Assembly (NCBI GenBank): GCA_963082975.1
Contig: OY720350.1
Span: 38,298,660 to 38,362,659, forward strand
Reading direction: 5' to 3'
DNA from: Labia minor
Lineage: Eukaryota > Arthropoda > Insecta > Dermaptera > Spongiphoridae
DNA length: 64,000 bases
Below, in pieces: positions 11,075 through 24,051 of the stretch; the first letter of the stretch is position 1, and the number at the start of each line of letters is the position of its first letter. A program made the translations under genes and the position numbers. Below the pieces are notes generated by a model, which was not told the DNA's origin, did no database searches, and saw only the letters and a program-made list of their open reading frames with translations.

Positions 11075-11995
11075 ATGAAGAATGGTCATTAAATAAAAAA
11101 AACAGCAGGTTGATGTGCATTGGCCGGAAGTTCGTGGGAAGATTTTTAAATATAGCAGAAAAGGTCATCACGCACATATATATACACACAGATTCTTTTA
11201 AAAATATTTTATTCTTTTATTTTTAATTTATTTTTATTTTTTAAATCTATCTCATTTTCTCAATGGAGTGTTTAAATAAAAGAGTGTGAGAAAAGATAGA
11301 TCAGATAATTAATTATTTGATTAATTGCTCAGATCTTTAGATTAGTAAATTAATTAAAATGATGAAAACGTCAGCAGATGAATAACCGATATAATAAAAT
11401 GTACAAATTTATAAAATTAGATTGAGAGATCAAATGAACAGTTATAATGAATTTTTTTATTTTAAATTTATATTTATGCAAATATATAAATCTATTAATG
11501 TCTTTATGATCTTGGAAATTATACATATTTCATTAATTAAAGGGGTTTTCGGGGGAATAATTGATCTATATAGATCTAATTTAGAGGAAAAATAATTTTA
11601 AGTAATTGTTTGTTTTTTTTTAAATTCAAATAATTAATAAAAAATAATAAATATTCATATCAAAACATTACAATCATTGAAGGTGCTTTTGAAAATATAT
11701 ATGATTATTATTTTTTTAAAAAATAATCCCTTTATTTAATAGATATTCATTTAATATCAAAATTAAAGAATATTTTATATAAAAAAATCAATAAATATGA
11801 TCTAATAATATTTAATTAATTTAATTGTTATCTTTTATAATTATTTAAATAATTTCAATATAATATAAAGTTAAAATATATATATATCTTAATAAAACTG
11901 CAATGGCTTTTAATTTTACATAAATTCTTACTAAAAACTTTATAAATATAAACCAAATGTAAATTTTATCGTTTTTTTTAATAAATAAAAAAAAT
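10490..11995. other. AT-rich intron DNA
   Basis: Contains a (TA)n run at about 11033-11069. Nothing else recognised. Confidence 0.5.
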
Positions 11996-12560
11996 CTGGA
12001 GTGTCTCCACTCGACTATCTAATTGGATTAAATAACATATATTAATTTAAATTAAATTAATTAAATTATAAATTAAAATTAATAAATAATATTTATTAAA
12101 CCAGCAAATGTTTGGCTCTTTGTTGATGGCACCACGTCACGTGTTGGTGCGTGAGATTTGCAGTGTTAAAAAATTAATTCCGGTACTTTCAGCGATTCAA
12201 TCAAACTGAAATTCTATATATAGCAGTTTTATACAATCATTAATCATGTGAAAAATTATCAAACATATATCTTTATTTTTACGGTCACTTTAGAGGAAAA
12301 AATAATCAAAACGTTGTATGTAATGACCCTCTTCCGGTTGAGCTACATTTCTCAAAAGTTGATAGAAAACTGAATTTTGAATAATGCCCATGTACCAAAT
12401 TTCATCATTCTAGCTCAAACCGTTTTTGCGTAATCTTGGTTACATACATACACACACACACAGACAGTTTTCTCAACTTTAGTGAAAATGATTCAGGAAC
12501 CTTCAAAACGTATAAAAACATCAAAATCTCAACATCGTGATCGCAATACGGCGAGATAGT
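11996..12560 (-). mobile_element. Family A HINE-like element, copy A6
   Basis: Hairpin end CTGGAGTGTCTCCACTCGAC is intact, but the CGCAAATTTG part of the inner inverted repeat is deleted (TATCT runs directly into AATTGGATT). The rest matches the family, including the core and a CATACATACACACACACACA microsatellite. It ends ACGGCGAGATAGT. Confidence 0.86.
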
Positions 12561-12654
12561 AAATATAGCGAAAATTGATTAATAAATGTTAAAAGTAGTA
12601 ATAATTATAAGAAAGAATAGTATACTGGAGAATATTTATAATAATTTTTATTTT

Positions 12655-12800
12655 AAGTAGCTTCCCATTTTGATAATGTAGCCTGGGCGGTCTACGTTCA
12701 CATAAATCCCATGTAGAAAGAAATTGCCAGGCTTGGGACTTGAACTCGGAACCACTAGATACATTATTTAGACTCCAGACTGCATGGCGTCTTATACACA
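12655..12800 (-). repeat. tRNA-like SINE candidate
   Basis: Minus strand contains GTGGTTCCGAGTTCAAGTCC, an RNA polymerase III B-box-like motif (AGTTCAAGTCC, tRNA T-loop type), next to CAAGCCTGGCAATTTC. The patch is GC-richer than its flanks. A convincing A box and full cloverleaf were not found, so a functional tRNA is unlikely; a tRNA-derived SINE relic is the better guess. Confidence 0.35.
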
Positions 12801-15711
12801 ATTATTAGAAAGAATTTTTTTTTAATAATATCAGAAAATTAGAAATTAATTAATTGAATGTGGAGCAAAATTATTGTTTTATTATAAATAAATAGAAATA
12901 TTTTATACTAGTTTCAACTAATCATGAATAAATAAATATTTATGGGTATTGTAATTATTAATTTGATGGTCCATTTACTCTATGTCTGATATATATAAAT
13001 CATAACAAGCATTTAATAAAAATAATTTCTAAGAAATTTTGTTTTCAATCTATTTCAAAGTAAAAAATAAACAAATTATTTTGATTTTATACAAAAGATA
13101 AACATCTGAAGTATTTTTAACATATATAATTAAATTGAAAGAAATAAAATATTAGAATAAAAAAAAAAAATAAATAAATAAATAAAAATAAATTATACGT
13201 TAAAGGAATATAGGTATAGGTATTTATATGTATGTACATGTCTATATAGATTTCACCATTGAAAGAAATGCAAGATGTTGATTAAGGTTAATGAGCAAAT
13301 AAAATTTAAAATAAAAAACATCTACGACTTGTTTTGAAAAGAAAAGTGCATAAATTGATTGAACTAAAGCCGGTAGATTCCAAAAAGTAGACCATCCGAA
13401 TTTCAAAAAAAGGAATGAAAGTGCTTAAAACATTGCATTACAATTAGCAATTCAAATAAAAAAAAAATACATAGAAATTTTCACTTAACAATTTTATTGA
13501 ATTAAATAATAATCCAATAAAAATTATTTGATGAATAGTTAATATAGTATGTTTAATTCTATCCATAGTATTATATTAGTTAGAAGCGTAATTTAATTAA
13601 TAAATAAATAAAATAAAAATCATTATAGGTCTAGGAAAAGAGACAAGATTTATTAAAAGAATAAATTACTTGTATTTTTAATATTCAAAATAAATATAAA
13701 TTTTCTCTCTGTAAACGATAAAGTTAAAAATTAAGTTTAAAAAATAATAGAAATTAATATTTCAAATATTTTATAAATTTTTAATATATATATATATATA
13801 TATTGTACTGATATTTTCAATTCAGTCCCTAATTTTAATAATTTCTTTATTTTATATTTAAGTTTTTTTTATTTATTAATGCCAATATCTCTATCCCTTT
13901 CTTTTTATGTATTTTAATATTATATAATTTAATAGTTCTAAGAATTTGAAATGTGATCTCACTTAGAGAGATAATTAGTTAATTTATAAAATAAATTATT
14001 TAATTAAAATACAACTTTGTAATTAGAATTAGAAAGAGACGGAAGAACTCCAGGTCTGTGTGTGTTTATGTGAGAGTGTGAGTGAATTTATCCGAGTGTT
14101 GATTTTGATTATTGATATTGTTGGAAAGATTATTCTTTATCGAGACACCAGAGAGAATAGACGTGTTCTATTTTGCACAATCAACTTTTATAGAATGTTT
14201 GCGTTGCTAAATGCTTTTTAACTCTCATTCGTTTCCAAACAAAATATTTAAATATTGGAATTGATCTCAACCCGTGAAGACACAAGACAACCTGGTTCTT
14301 TCGATCCTCACAAAATCTACTCATCTGGACCTCTTGGAAATCATCACGACATCATATGTCAGCCGCCTTTTCCACACCACGACACGGATAAGACTTTATT
14401 TCCTTCCTTTTATTTTATTATAATTTAAGTTCTTGTTACTAATTGATATTATTTCTATTACCATTTGTAAAACTAATTAATATGATTTATTGCTTAAAAA
14501 AACAAAGATTCTTGAAAGAAAATTTTCTAACGTTATTTATTTTACTTATAATAAAATTTATAAAAGTTCACATCTAATAAGCTAATCACTCTCTTCCATT
14601 GTACAACTCTTTCTCTATTTCACGCTGGAATCACTGTTATCTGAGTGCTATATCGTTATCTGGACCACAAATTAAAATTATCTCCTTCATTCACGACCCT
14701 TGTCGAATTAGAAGGACGCCATATTTTTTCCCCTCATTTCTCCTACCTTCATTATCTTTTAAAACCTCAATTATTAATTTAAATCATAATTACTAATTGA
14801 TTGGAATATAAGAAATTAATTAATGTATTTATTAATTAATATTAAAATCAATATTAATTATCTTCTGATTAATTCTAAATTTATCAATTTAATTTAAATT
14901 AAATTAAATATTAATTAAAATAAAAAAATTATTTATATTAATTTTTTTTAATTGATTCTTTCCCCTTCCCCTTCCCCCCCTAGAAACCCAAGAAAACCTT
15001 TACAATATATATAAGTATATATAATTAGATTAGGGATGCATGGATGGATAACATTTGCAATGATATTTATTTAATTATAGATGCTTATTGCAATACATGC
15101 TTTATTTTATTTATCTATAATTAAATATAAAGTATAAAATGAGAAAATCAATATATATTAACAAATGATTAAAAATATTTTATACTTAATTGTGGAATTT
15201 TATTTAAATTTCGTTTAATCGTAGCTAAATAGTAAAATGATGAACTTTTGAACTTGTGGATGAAGATTCGAACCTCAAGACATTCTCAAAAATACATAAT
15301 ACAATATTTGAGGTGATGCAATTAATAGATGCAAGAGTCAAATAAATAATAATAATAATAAAAAAGAAGTTCATTTATGTTCAATATTACAAAAATTATT
15401 TTGCTATTCTTTCTTTTTTTTTTTATTTAATAAAAATGTGATATTAATAATCTAATCATTATAAATTAATATTCAGATATCTTAGAAAAATATTTGTTAA
15501 ATTTTTTAAGGTAATTTATAAAAAAAAAAATTAATTTAATCAGGCAGATAATAATTTACTTTTTTAAGTTTATTATTTAATTATCTAGCCAAATTATATA
15601 TTTGTTTTTTAAATTAAAAATAAAAAAAGAAATTTTAAGTCCCCTTGGGGTCTATGGAACTTAGAAAAGGTTCAATGACGAAATTTCTTCTTTCAACTAT
15701 TATAAAATTAG
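12801..15711. other. AT-rich intron DNA with an unassigned patch at 14040-14400
   Basis: Mostly A/T-rich. The stretch about 14040-14400 is more complex (for example GACACAAGACAACCTGGTTC and GTCAGCCGCCTTTTCCACAC) but shows no domain or repeat ends I can name. A short (TA)n run is near 13788. Confidence 0.4.
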
Positions 15712-16453
15712 CTGGAGTGTCTCCACTCGACTATCTCGCAAATTTAAATTAAATTAATTAAATTATAAATTAAAATTAATAAATAATATTTATTAAACCA
15801 GGGCATGTTTGGCTCTTTGTTGATGGAACCACGTCTCGTGTTGGCGCGTGAGATTTGCATTGTTAAAAAAATAATTCTACTACGTACTTTCAGCGATTCA
15901 ATCAAGCTGAAATTCTATATATCTCAGTTTTATACAATTTTTAATCATGTGAAAAACTATCAAACATATATCATTATTTTTACGGTCACTTTAGAGCAGA
16001 GTTTCTCAACGTGGGGCCCACGCCCCACAGGGGGGCAATTCGAAAAAGGACTCGAAACGAGTTTAACCCTTTTTAATATTAAATGTATATGTTACATAGG
16101 GGGGGGGGCATAAGAATTTTAGAAGGGTTTAGATGGGGCATGGCACAAAAAATGTTGGGAAACACTGCTTCAGAGGAAAAAAATCAAAACGTTGTAAGTA
16201 ATGACCCTCTTCCGGTTGAGCTACATTTCTCAAAAGTTGATAAAAAACAACGAATTTTGAATAATGATCATGTACCAAATTTCATCATTCTAGCTCAAAC
16301 CGTTTTTGCGTAATCTTGTCTCCATACATACATACATACATTTTTCTCAACCTTAGTGAAAATGATTCAGGAACCTTCAAAACGTATAAAAACATCAAAA
16401 TCTCAACATCGAAAATTTTCGTGATCGCAATACTATCTCTGGCAAAAAAAAGT
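15712..16453 (-). mobile_element. Family A HINE-like element, copy A7, split by a hAT insertion
   Basis: Hairpin end CTGGAGTGTCTCCACTCGAC and TATCTCGC are intact. The region between the TACGGTCACTTTAGAG block and the core is interrupted by a 171-bp hAT-type insertion. The far end is decayed: ACTATCTCTGGC is followed by A-rich sequence and AGT instead of GAGATAGT. Confidence 0.86.
15997..16167. mobile_element. Non-autonomous hAT element nested in copy A7
   Basis: Starts CAGAGTTTCTCAACGTGGG and ends TGTTGGGAAACACTG, so the ends are inverted (CAGAGTTTCTCAAC against CAGTGTTTCCCAAC). It is flanked by the 8-bp duplications CTTTAGAG (15989-15996) and CTTCAGAG (16168-16175); the uninterrupted family A sequence has a single CTTTAGAG here. 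8-bp duplications and CAG...CTG ends indicate the hAT superfamily. It has a G10 run and no coding capacity. Confidence 0.85.
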
Positions 16454-16839
16454 AAAAATTAAAAGATATGAACAAAAGATATGATATCTAAAACATTATC
16501 AAAAAAGATCAGCCTCAAGCGTCACATTAATTTTTTCAGATAGGAATACCAATTAATCATTTATGAAATTATTAATTTATAAAATATCGAGTTATAAATT
16601 TTGTTAAATAATATTAACTCTAATACTACTAATATAATAATAGATGAATAGCTTTACTTCCGCTTTTTTCCAATAGATGGCTGTATCAAAATATATAGAT
16701 CTTAGGTGTGATACAACAAGCATAGGCATTTGTAAACATAACGCCGTTGAAATATTAGTCAATTTGTGCATTCTTGATGAAAAATGTTAGCTTATTGAGA
16801 AAAATTTTAGTCATTTGCGTGTGGATTTAAATTTCTATT
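16454..16839. other. Intron DNA between copy A7 and the mariner relic
   Basis: The sequence at about 16650-16840 may include the untranslated 5' part of the mariner element that follows, but no terminal repeat could be set. Confidence 0.3.
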
Positions 16840-17680
16840 TTAATATGAAGCAATATGAGATTGAGGCTAATCGAATGGCTTCAAGAATGGTGATTTTAAC
16901 GTCGAAGACAGCATGGCAGTGAATGAAAGTCGGTTCTAAAAATGAAGGCATTACTTAGACAAGACTCGTTTCAAACGCGGCAAGAATAGGGAGGATCATT
17001 GTGAGTGATTCAACAAGCCATTTCAAAACGCCTGAAAGTCATGGGACTGATTTAGATACAAGGAAATTGGATGCTGTACGAGTTGAAGCTGAGGGATGTT
17101 AAAATGTTTGCTTGCTTGTGAACAGATGCTTGCATGACAAAAACGGAAGGGATTTCTCGTATTGTGACTGGAGACCAAAAATGCGTTCATTACGATAATC
17201 CCAAGTGCAGGAAAAAATGGGGACTTCCCAGCCATGCGGGCACTCGGCGTAGTGTATTAGGAGCTACTAAAACCGTCTGAAACAATCACAGGGGATCTGT
17301 ATCGAAAGCAATTGATGCGTTTAAGCACTAAAAGTTAAATGCTCGAAATACAACGTTAGACTCGATAAAGTAATCTTGACAATGCTCGACGTAAAGCTCG
17401 TCAAAACATACTTGGAAACGTTGAAATGGGAAGTCCAACTCCACCCGCTGTATTCTCTAAGACTGCTCTCTCTTTCACTTGTTTCGATCAATGACACACA
17501 CGGGCTGGCTCACCAGCGCTTCCATTCTTATGAAGAAAAATTGGATCGATTCTTGGAGTGTCTCAATAGAAGACCAGTTTTTTCCAAGTCGGATTCGTAT
17601 GCGATGGTGATTAGTGATGGACAATATAAGGTTGGGAAACCCTGGTTTAGATTAATATTACTTTTAAACAAAAAGAAATA
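16840..17680 (+). pseudogene. Mariner (DD34D) transposase pseudogene
   Basis: Decayed transposase of a mariner-family DNA transposon, which cuts and pastes at TA sites. Recognisable blocks in order: RIVTGDQKCVHYDNPKCRKK at about 17158, matching the family RIVTGDEKWxxYDNPK containing the second catalytic Asp; GVVY with a stop, then ELLKPSETITGDLYRKQLM across frameshifts at about 17246-17324; VKTYLETLKWEVQLHP at about 17397; and FHSYEEKLDRFLECLN, KSDSYAMVISDGQYK at 17520-17630. The HPPYSPDxAPSDYHLF region with the last catalytic Asp is frame-shifted. Many stops, so it cannot be active. It resembles mori-like mariners. Terminal repeats not identified. Confidence 0.75.
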
Positions 17681-17689
17681 AGTAGAATA

Positions 17690-18033
17690 TGAATCTAATC
17701 CGATTAAAAAGGATGCAACATGTTTGCAAAAGGATTGAGAAAAATAAAAATAATTTTAAACGGGACCAGAGACTTGAGGATTTCTGTTTGCGTCATTGGG
17801 ACAATATTTTATAAGGGTTGGTTGATTAAATAGATATCAAAAGTAAGATATGAAAATGAAGACCTCTGAAATTTGTACATTTGTAAAGGACAGTCGGTTG
17901 CCACTTAACTGGGGGTAGAGGTGTTCTATGATCAGTAATAGTAAATATAGATAATATATAATAAATAAATATATAAATATTCATATATTAGTTAAAATTT
18001 TATATTATATATTGATCAAGGATATCTTTAGAT

Positions 18034-18080
<47 letters not shown>

Positions 18081-19849
18081 AATTTGAAATTTACAATACA
18101 GTTAAGAATTATGTAAAATTTATTAACTGAAATTTATTTTCAACTAGGAAAGGATGCAGAAGACCAAGAAACATGTCAACAGTCATTTATACGATGAATA
18201 TGAATAAAATGCAATGAATAAAATACATGAAGATAGAAGATAGAAGAGGATGAGACCGGAAAAGCCGCTACGCGAACGGAATGTTGTCATAGTGTTTGCT
18301 ATCCCTACGGAAATCCATCTGCATTCTGATGGGAACAATCAAGACAAAGTCAAATCACCGAAATCAGGCGAGCGGAGAAATGACAATTGAACCCCATTGG
18401 AGTGTTAATGTGATTCTAGGTTCTTTTCACATTTAATTAATTCATGGGGTGGGGGGGGGGGGAAGAGAGAGAAAGAGGAAGACATTCAGTGATTTGAATA
18501 TCGGTATAAACTTTAATAAAACCAAGAAAAGTATCAGTTATAACCAATAAAAATGTTTCATATATATTAAATATATAAATGTACTTTCTAGAGGATGTCA
18601 GTAATAATTTTCTATTAAAAAGATTTAAATGCAATTAATTATTTTCAATTTTTCAATTTTCAATTTTTTCATGTTTCTATTTATTTAAGAGAGAAAATGA
18701 AAAATAACAAAAATAAAATATATTTAATAATTTCCATTAAACGTGATGAGAAATTTCATTAGAATGAATTCTAAATCGAAATGATAATTTATTATTTCTC
18801 ATCAGCCTAATCAATTTCTAGTTATATATAATATGGCATTGAAAAATAAAAATTTATTAAAATAGTTTTATGTATAAATTTCAGAAATATTAAAAAAAAA
18901 AAAATAAACTTGTATTAATGTTTTACTGGAATCTTATAAGTAATAAAAATAATTAAGTAATTAAAATAAATTTGAAAATTATTTAAAAAAAAAATCGACC
19001 AATATAAATGTATTGAATAAAATATAGATTAGTATAGATAGTTTAGTATCGATTAGTAATTCTAATTTAATTAAAATGTAAAACATTTACTAAAAATTGT
19101 TAAAAATTAATTTTATTGTAAGCTTATGGTGACAAGACTCTAAAATTGTAATAAACCAACAAAAATATTATTATCTTATTTGGAAACCATTTAAAGAATA
19201 AACATAATTTGTTTCTTATTATGCTTATTAATATATTAAGTTTGCGACATAAAACAAATGTTAAACTATTTTTTCTCAGGTAATTAATTAATCATTAAAC
19301 AAATATATATATATATATATATAAATAATTAACATTTATAAGAATGATCTCCTTATATATTGTATTTTCTTTTTTACTACTATATAAAAGGCATTAATAA
19401 ATACAGACGTAATTAGGTTTTCATATGTTTAATGATCAATGCAAAAAAGGAAAAAAAATGAAATACATTGATTTAGGAATCTAGAAAGGCAAATAATGAA
19501 AAAAGGTCAGATCCGGTTGTGAGTATTATTGTCAGATCCGGTTGTGAGTATTATTGTCAGATGGCATTCATTCATATAAGTCTTATTCTGGTAAAAGTAT
19601 TGCGATTTTCTTGAAACTCTAATAATTTCTTTTTCTTTAATTATTCATATTTTATTCATATCATTAAATAATATATATGTAGATTCAATTTTATCTAATT
19701 ATTTTTTTTCTAGAATTTAATACAACAGCCAACAACTTTTACAAATCTCCTTTTTTTTCCTCATTAAAATATTAATAAACATTATATTAAATACATTTAT
19801 ATATTGATATGATTTGATATTTTATTTCACTATTATAAATAAATATATA
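17690..19849. other. AT-rich intron DNA with small repeats and one island
   Basis: Holds a (TA)n run at about 18037-18074 and a GC-richer patch at about 18240-18420 (GAGACCGGAAAAGCCGCTAC and others) that I cannot assign. A G-run lies at about 18447-18462. A 25-bp unit beginning GTCAGATCCGGTTGTGAG is duplicated in tandem at 19506-19555. Confidence 0.4.
19506..19562. repeat. Perfect 25-bp tandem duplication
   Basis: The unit starting GTCAGATCCGGTTGTGAG and ending TATTATT occurs twice without change, followed by a partial third GTCAGAT. Confidence 0.9.
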
Positions 19850-19851
19850 TA

Positions 19852-20362
19852 CGTGGGCAGTCCGTGACTTTTTAAATGAAACACAAGTTTTTGGATTAAA
19901 AATTATTTTATTTTTCAACGTAGTCTCCTTTAAGCTCTATACATTTCGTCCAACGTTTCTCCAATTATTTTTTATCCCTTCCAAAAAATAACATTGATCG
20001 AGGACATCAAATAGATTTATTTAGATGAATTCATCTTTAGAGTCCAATCTCATACCGCCAAGTCATTTCTTCAGGTATGGAAACAAGAAATCGTCTCTCT
20101 GGGCTAAATCCAGAGAATAGGGCGGATGAGGGAGCAAATCGTATCCCGATTCATGGATTTTCATGGAAATTCACTTTTTTCAATTTCTTCTCAAATCACA
20201 AGGTAGCCTGCTATGAATGAATGTCAAACAAAAACTAAAGACCCAGCTGGTTCAAATTTCGACAGGTGTCAGCTGATGATTGACTACTGACAGGAGCAGT
20301 GTTGCCATTTCGTTTAAGAGACGGGAAATTCCAAAAGACACGGACTTATTAACCTGCCCTCG
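19852..20362 (-). mobile_element. Mariner-type deletion derivative, copy 1
   Basis: Flanked by TA. The right end, read inward, is CGAGGGCAGGTTAATAAGTC then CGTG; the left end is CGTGGGCAGTCCGTGACTTT, so the inverted repeats match apart from a short deletion on the left. The minus strand retains the transposase C-terminus: HESGYDLLPHPPYSLDLAQR, then FLFPYLKK, and after stops FLEGIKNNWRNVGRNV. That is the family HPPYSPDLAPSDxHLFxxLKK...FxxGIxxLxxRWxKC. Much of the N-terminus is deleted. Confidence 0.75.
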
Positions 20363-20879
20363 TACATTAAATATATTACATTAAAAAACAAATTTCATTG
20401 AACATTTACTTTAATGAAAAATATTACAGTTTAAAATAAGTATCAAAAAGAAAGAATTAAATTATAATTATTTTTATATATATATATATATATTTTAATA
20501 ATTTGTTTTTTCTATGAATAAATGAATAAGAGAAAATTATTTCTATAATATAAAGATTTATATCCTAATATAAAATATTTAAATAAAAACGTATTTTAAA
20601 AATAAAATTGTTTTTTGAAAATATTTCCATTTCCATTTCTTTACATATCTATACTTCTATTTATTTATTTATTGGTCCATTTTTGTCTGAGTCAATATTC
20701 TTTCCCTTTAAAAAGAGTATGGTTGAATAGAGAATGTCGATTGCTTTTTTTATCAGATGAATACAATGAGATTGTATTCCAAATTTTAATAATTATTTAA
20801 TGCTACTAAATGTTAAAGACTGCTAATAAATATTATTATTATTTTTATTATTAAAAATTAAGGGCTTGCTAAATTTTAA

Positions 20880-20972
20880 CCTTCGACACCAAATTTGAAT
20901 AAATAAAGAAAGAGGTAGTCTGCAATTAATGTATGTCAAAAAAAAGTCACGGACTTATTGACCTGCCCTCAT
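20880..20972. mobile_element. End fragment of the same mariner family
   Basis: Ends AAAAGTCACGGACTTATTGA then CCTGCCCTCATA, the same terminal repeat as the copies at 19852 and 46738. Just before it, GAGGTAGTCTGCAATTAATG matches an internal segment (inverted GACTACCTC) of the 46.8-kb copy. The rest of the element is missing. Confidence 0.6.
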
Positions 20973-21594
20973 ATATATTGGTTCTATACACTTCTCTGTC
21001 CGTGCAAACTGCAACACACAGACACTCATTTAATTTCTATATATATATATATATAACTGAATAAGTAATTAAATATATTAATCCAATACGAAAATAAAAT
21101 ACTCTTATATTAATGTTATCTAAAAAAAAAAAAAAAATAATCCTATTGGCATGTGTCAATTAAAAATAAAATATTTCAAGTTTGCAAATTGATATGAATT
21201 ATTTATAATTGATATTTTATTTATTTATTAAAGTATAAAGAAATGATATTATGTAGAAATCATTATTTTGTTAAAATCATTTGTTCCAATGATAAGACAA
21301 TCAAATAAGAATTCCTTATCTCATCCAGAAACAGGTTATCAAATTGAGAATAGAATTTTTTAAGGGCAAGGCCAAACCTTTAATCAAGGTTGATTCTAAT
21401 ATTGGCCTACGATATTTAAAAATAGAGAGTAAAATTTGCATAATCATTATGTATGTGTGTTGTTGATGTTGTAGTGGTGTGGTACGCGGTTGACATGAAT
21501 TGACATTCTCATTTCGAAAAATGATTAATTTGGAGACATTGAGACATGTTTTCGTTTCTATTTAATTGCTAGCTAGCCTTCATTAGTGGTTTAC
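20973..21594. other. Intron DNA beside the srGAP exon
   Basis: AT-rich with some GC-richer sequence at 21360-21590 close to the donor site. No repeat family or additional exon recognised. Confidence 0.4.
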
Positions 21595-21778
21595 CTTTGT
21601 CGTTGCTCTTTATGTCTTAATTGAAGACTTTTCGCCAATTTATCTAATCCTTTGCTGTAATCGAGTTCCACTTCGGCACGTTTTCGAAAAAAATCTTGTA
21701 GTTCCGCGACAAGCGCCACTTGATTTTCCATCCGAACGTCGAGGCATCGTAGTTGCTCTCCAAGCTGGGCTCGGATAT
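21595..21778 (-). CDS. srGAP: srGAP F-BAR domain exon (N-terminal part)
   Basis: Exon just upstream of the 594-759 exon in the same minus-strand gene. After two bases of a split codon it encodes IRAQLGEQLRCLDVRM, then QVALVAELQDFFRKRAEVEL and DYSKGLDKLAKSLQ, ending RHKEQRQ plus two bases. This is the start of the srGAP F-BAR domain, where the family has EIRAQLxEQxxCLDxxxE...LLxDLQDFFRKxAEIExDYSxxLEKLA. Acceptor: a T-run ending ...ttatag at 21779-21780. Donor: ACAAAG followed by GTAAAC at 21594. It exits in phase 2, and joining to the next exon gives AG+G = Arg with no stop, so the two exons are consecutive. The preceding exon, expected to carry the start codon and a short KKDK-type lead, was not found. 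Confidence 0.88.
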
Positions 21779-23390
21779 CTATAAAAAAAAATCCAATTAT
21801 TAGTTTAGGTAATATAGATATATATTATATCTTAAATAAATATAGAAGAAAATAAAATAAATATTTACTTTATTATTATTATTATTTATAAAATAAAAGA
21901 AAAAAAGAAGCTATTGGTATACTATTATAATTATATGAAGTAATAAATAAAAAAAACCCATTAAAATAGTAATAATAACCAGGAAAGATTTGTGATGTTG
22001 AAATAAAATTATTTTTTTTATAAAAAGTAATTTGTGAAATATTATTTAATGATTTTTGATGAATTAATTGTAAATAGAAAGGAGAGGAAATAATATTTAT
22101 ATAAAAAGGAAAGATTAAAGATCTTCATTTTTATTATTATTATTATTATTATTTGAAATTTAAAAAGGAATTAAGTAAGTTGACAATTATTATTATTTAA
22201 TTACTCCATAAAGGATAGCCACATAAACATTTTCTTTATTTATACAATTTATATTTTATACAATAAAAATTATGAATAAAACCTATTCACGATTTTTATT
22301 ATTTTTTTAAAATTATTTTTTCCAAATTTTAAAAATATTTAATGAACTTTAAATAATTTATTAATTGTAAATCAAATAATAACTAATTATAATAATAATT
22401 AAAATAATAACTAATTTCAAAGATTTATGAATTTCAAAGATTTTACAAAAGATTAACATCAAAATATAAAACTTGATGAGAATAATTTTTAAATAAATAC
22501 TAGATTTTAAGTTGATGGCAAAGATTTTTTGTTTTATCAGAAAGTGTGAAGAAAAAAAACATCTGACAATAGTTTAACCACTGAAATGCTCATCAAGTAA
22601 ATATCGGTATCTATAAATTTGAAACTTCGTTGAGAATGTTTAATTAAAAATTTATTATAATTAATTAATATATTTTTGAGTATAAGAAGGTATAAATTTC
22701 ATTTAAGTTTACATAACTTAACTAAAATTTTATTTTAATTAATATTTAAAAAAAAGAACTTAGATGAATTTATAAATGAATGTTAATGAATAATAATAAC
22801 AAATTTAATTAAAAACATTTTTTTTAAAATTAATAAGTTCTCTGATTTTTTAAAAAATTAATTATTAATTAATAATATATTTATATCAATGAGAAAGTTA
22901 TCATTAAAATCTCGATTTACTATAAAAACAAACAGAAAGAAAGGAAAGTTTATAATATATATATATAATAATTTAGGCAAATAATAGTGATTAAATAGAA
23001 AATGATTGAAAAATAAATACAACGAATTAACCTAATTTTTTAGATAAGATAACTCACGCGCTCGTAATCATCATCATATTAATGAACAAAGAAAAGTGAG
23101 TAATTCGATTAAAAATATTTTTATACATATAAAGATTAAAATAAAAAGATATGAATAAATATTGTATAAAATAGAGTAAATTTTTCCTATCTTGAATATC
23201 AAGTTAAATACAACAAATGATAAAAAAGGGTTTCTGAAAATCCATGGAAAATCAATAAGGAACAAACAGTTACAGAACATGGAAAAGTAATATTGATAGC
23301 TCCATGAATTTACGAAAGAATAAAATAATTTAAGGAATGAAAATAGAAATATACTATATACCCATTATAAATTTAAATTCAATATAATAG
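21779..23390. other. Upstream srGAP intron or 5' flank, AT-rich
   Basis: The sequence above the acceptor at 21779 is plain A/T-rich DNA with (ATT)n runs near 21880 and 22130. No upstream srGAP exon recognised. Confidence 0.5.
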
Positions 23391-24008
23391 TACCTGGAAC
23401 ACCGAGCTATCACTCGACCCTTTAAAAAATATATAAAACTATCTAAAAATTAATTAATAAAAGAACAAGGAATAAATAAATATAAATTAATAATTTAATA
23501 AAAAATAAAATAGATAAAAAAACATAAAATTAACTAATAAAAATTTATAAAAATTAACAAAAAATTAAACGACAAAACAGATTAAAAAATTGTTTTTAAA
23601 ATAACATAATAAAACTACAATGTTTGCAAGACAATTTTTTTTTAGATTTATTTTTGGTGAAAAATTAATAAATATATTTCGTAATTTGATTCCAAAATAT
23701 TATTAAAATAAATATTTTTAATTTTATTTAGAAATTTAATAAAAAATTTTAAATATAAAAAAATATTAATACATATTCATTTAAAAAGAATGGTAAGAGG
23801 AAAATATGGATGAAGTATTTAAATTTGAATTAAGAAAAATCTAATGGAGATGATTTTACTCCAGGCTAAAACCAAAACAGATCGATTTGTCTTTATAAAT
23901 TTTATCTATGGTGTGAATTTCAAAAAAAATCCTTCCATATTTAATAAATTAATTCAAAAATATTCAAATATATAGATATACAATTTTTTCCAGTGTAATA
24001 AGATAAGA

Positions 24009-24012
<4 letters not shown>
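23391..24012 (-). mobile_element. Family C HINE-like element, copy C1
   Basis: The low end reads ACCTGGAACACCGAGCTATC, then ACTCGACC. In the reverse sense this is a CGAG...CTCG hairpin followed by TGTTCCAGGT. Near the high end, GATCGATTTGTCTTTATAAA and GGTGTGAATTTCAAAAAAAA match the segment at 27.44-27.50 kb. The interior is A/T-rich. The boundary at the high end is uncertain; a (TA)n run follows at 24013-24049. Confidence 0.45.

Positions 24013-24051
<39 letters not shown>

Larger units (their letters stand above)
760..21594 (-). other. srGAP intron of about 20.8 kb filled with transposons
   Basis: The phase-2 intron between the two srGAP F-BAR exons, with GT-AG borders. It holds seven family A HINE-like copies, two foldback elements, a LINE tail, two mariner elements plus a fragment, one nested hAT, a SINE-like piece and several unassigned GC-richer islands. 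No other convincing exon is seen inside it. Confidence 0.8.

Noticed and set aside
15805-16313. Frames of 76-102 codons
   Set aside because: They cross the boundary between copy A7 and its nested hAT insertion; chance frames in repeats.
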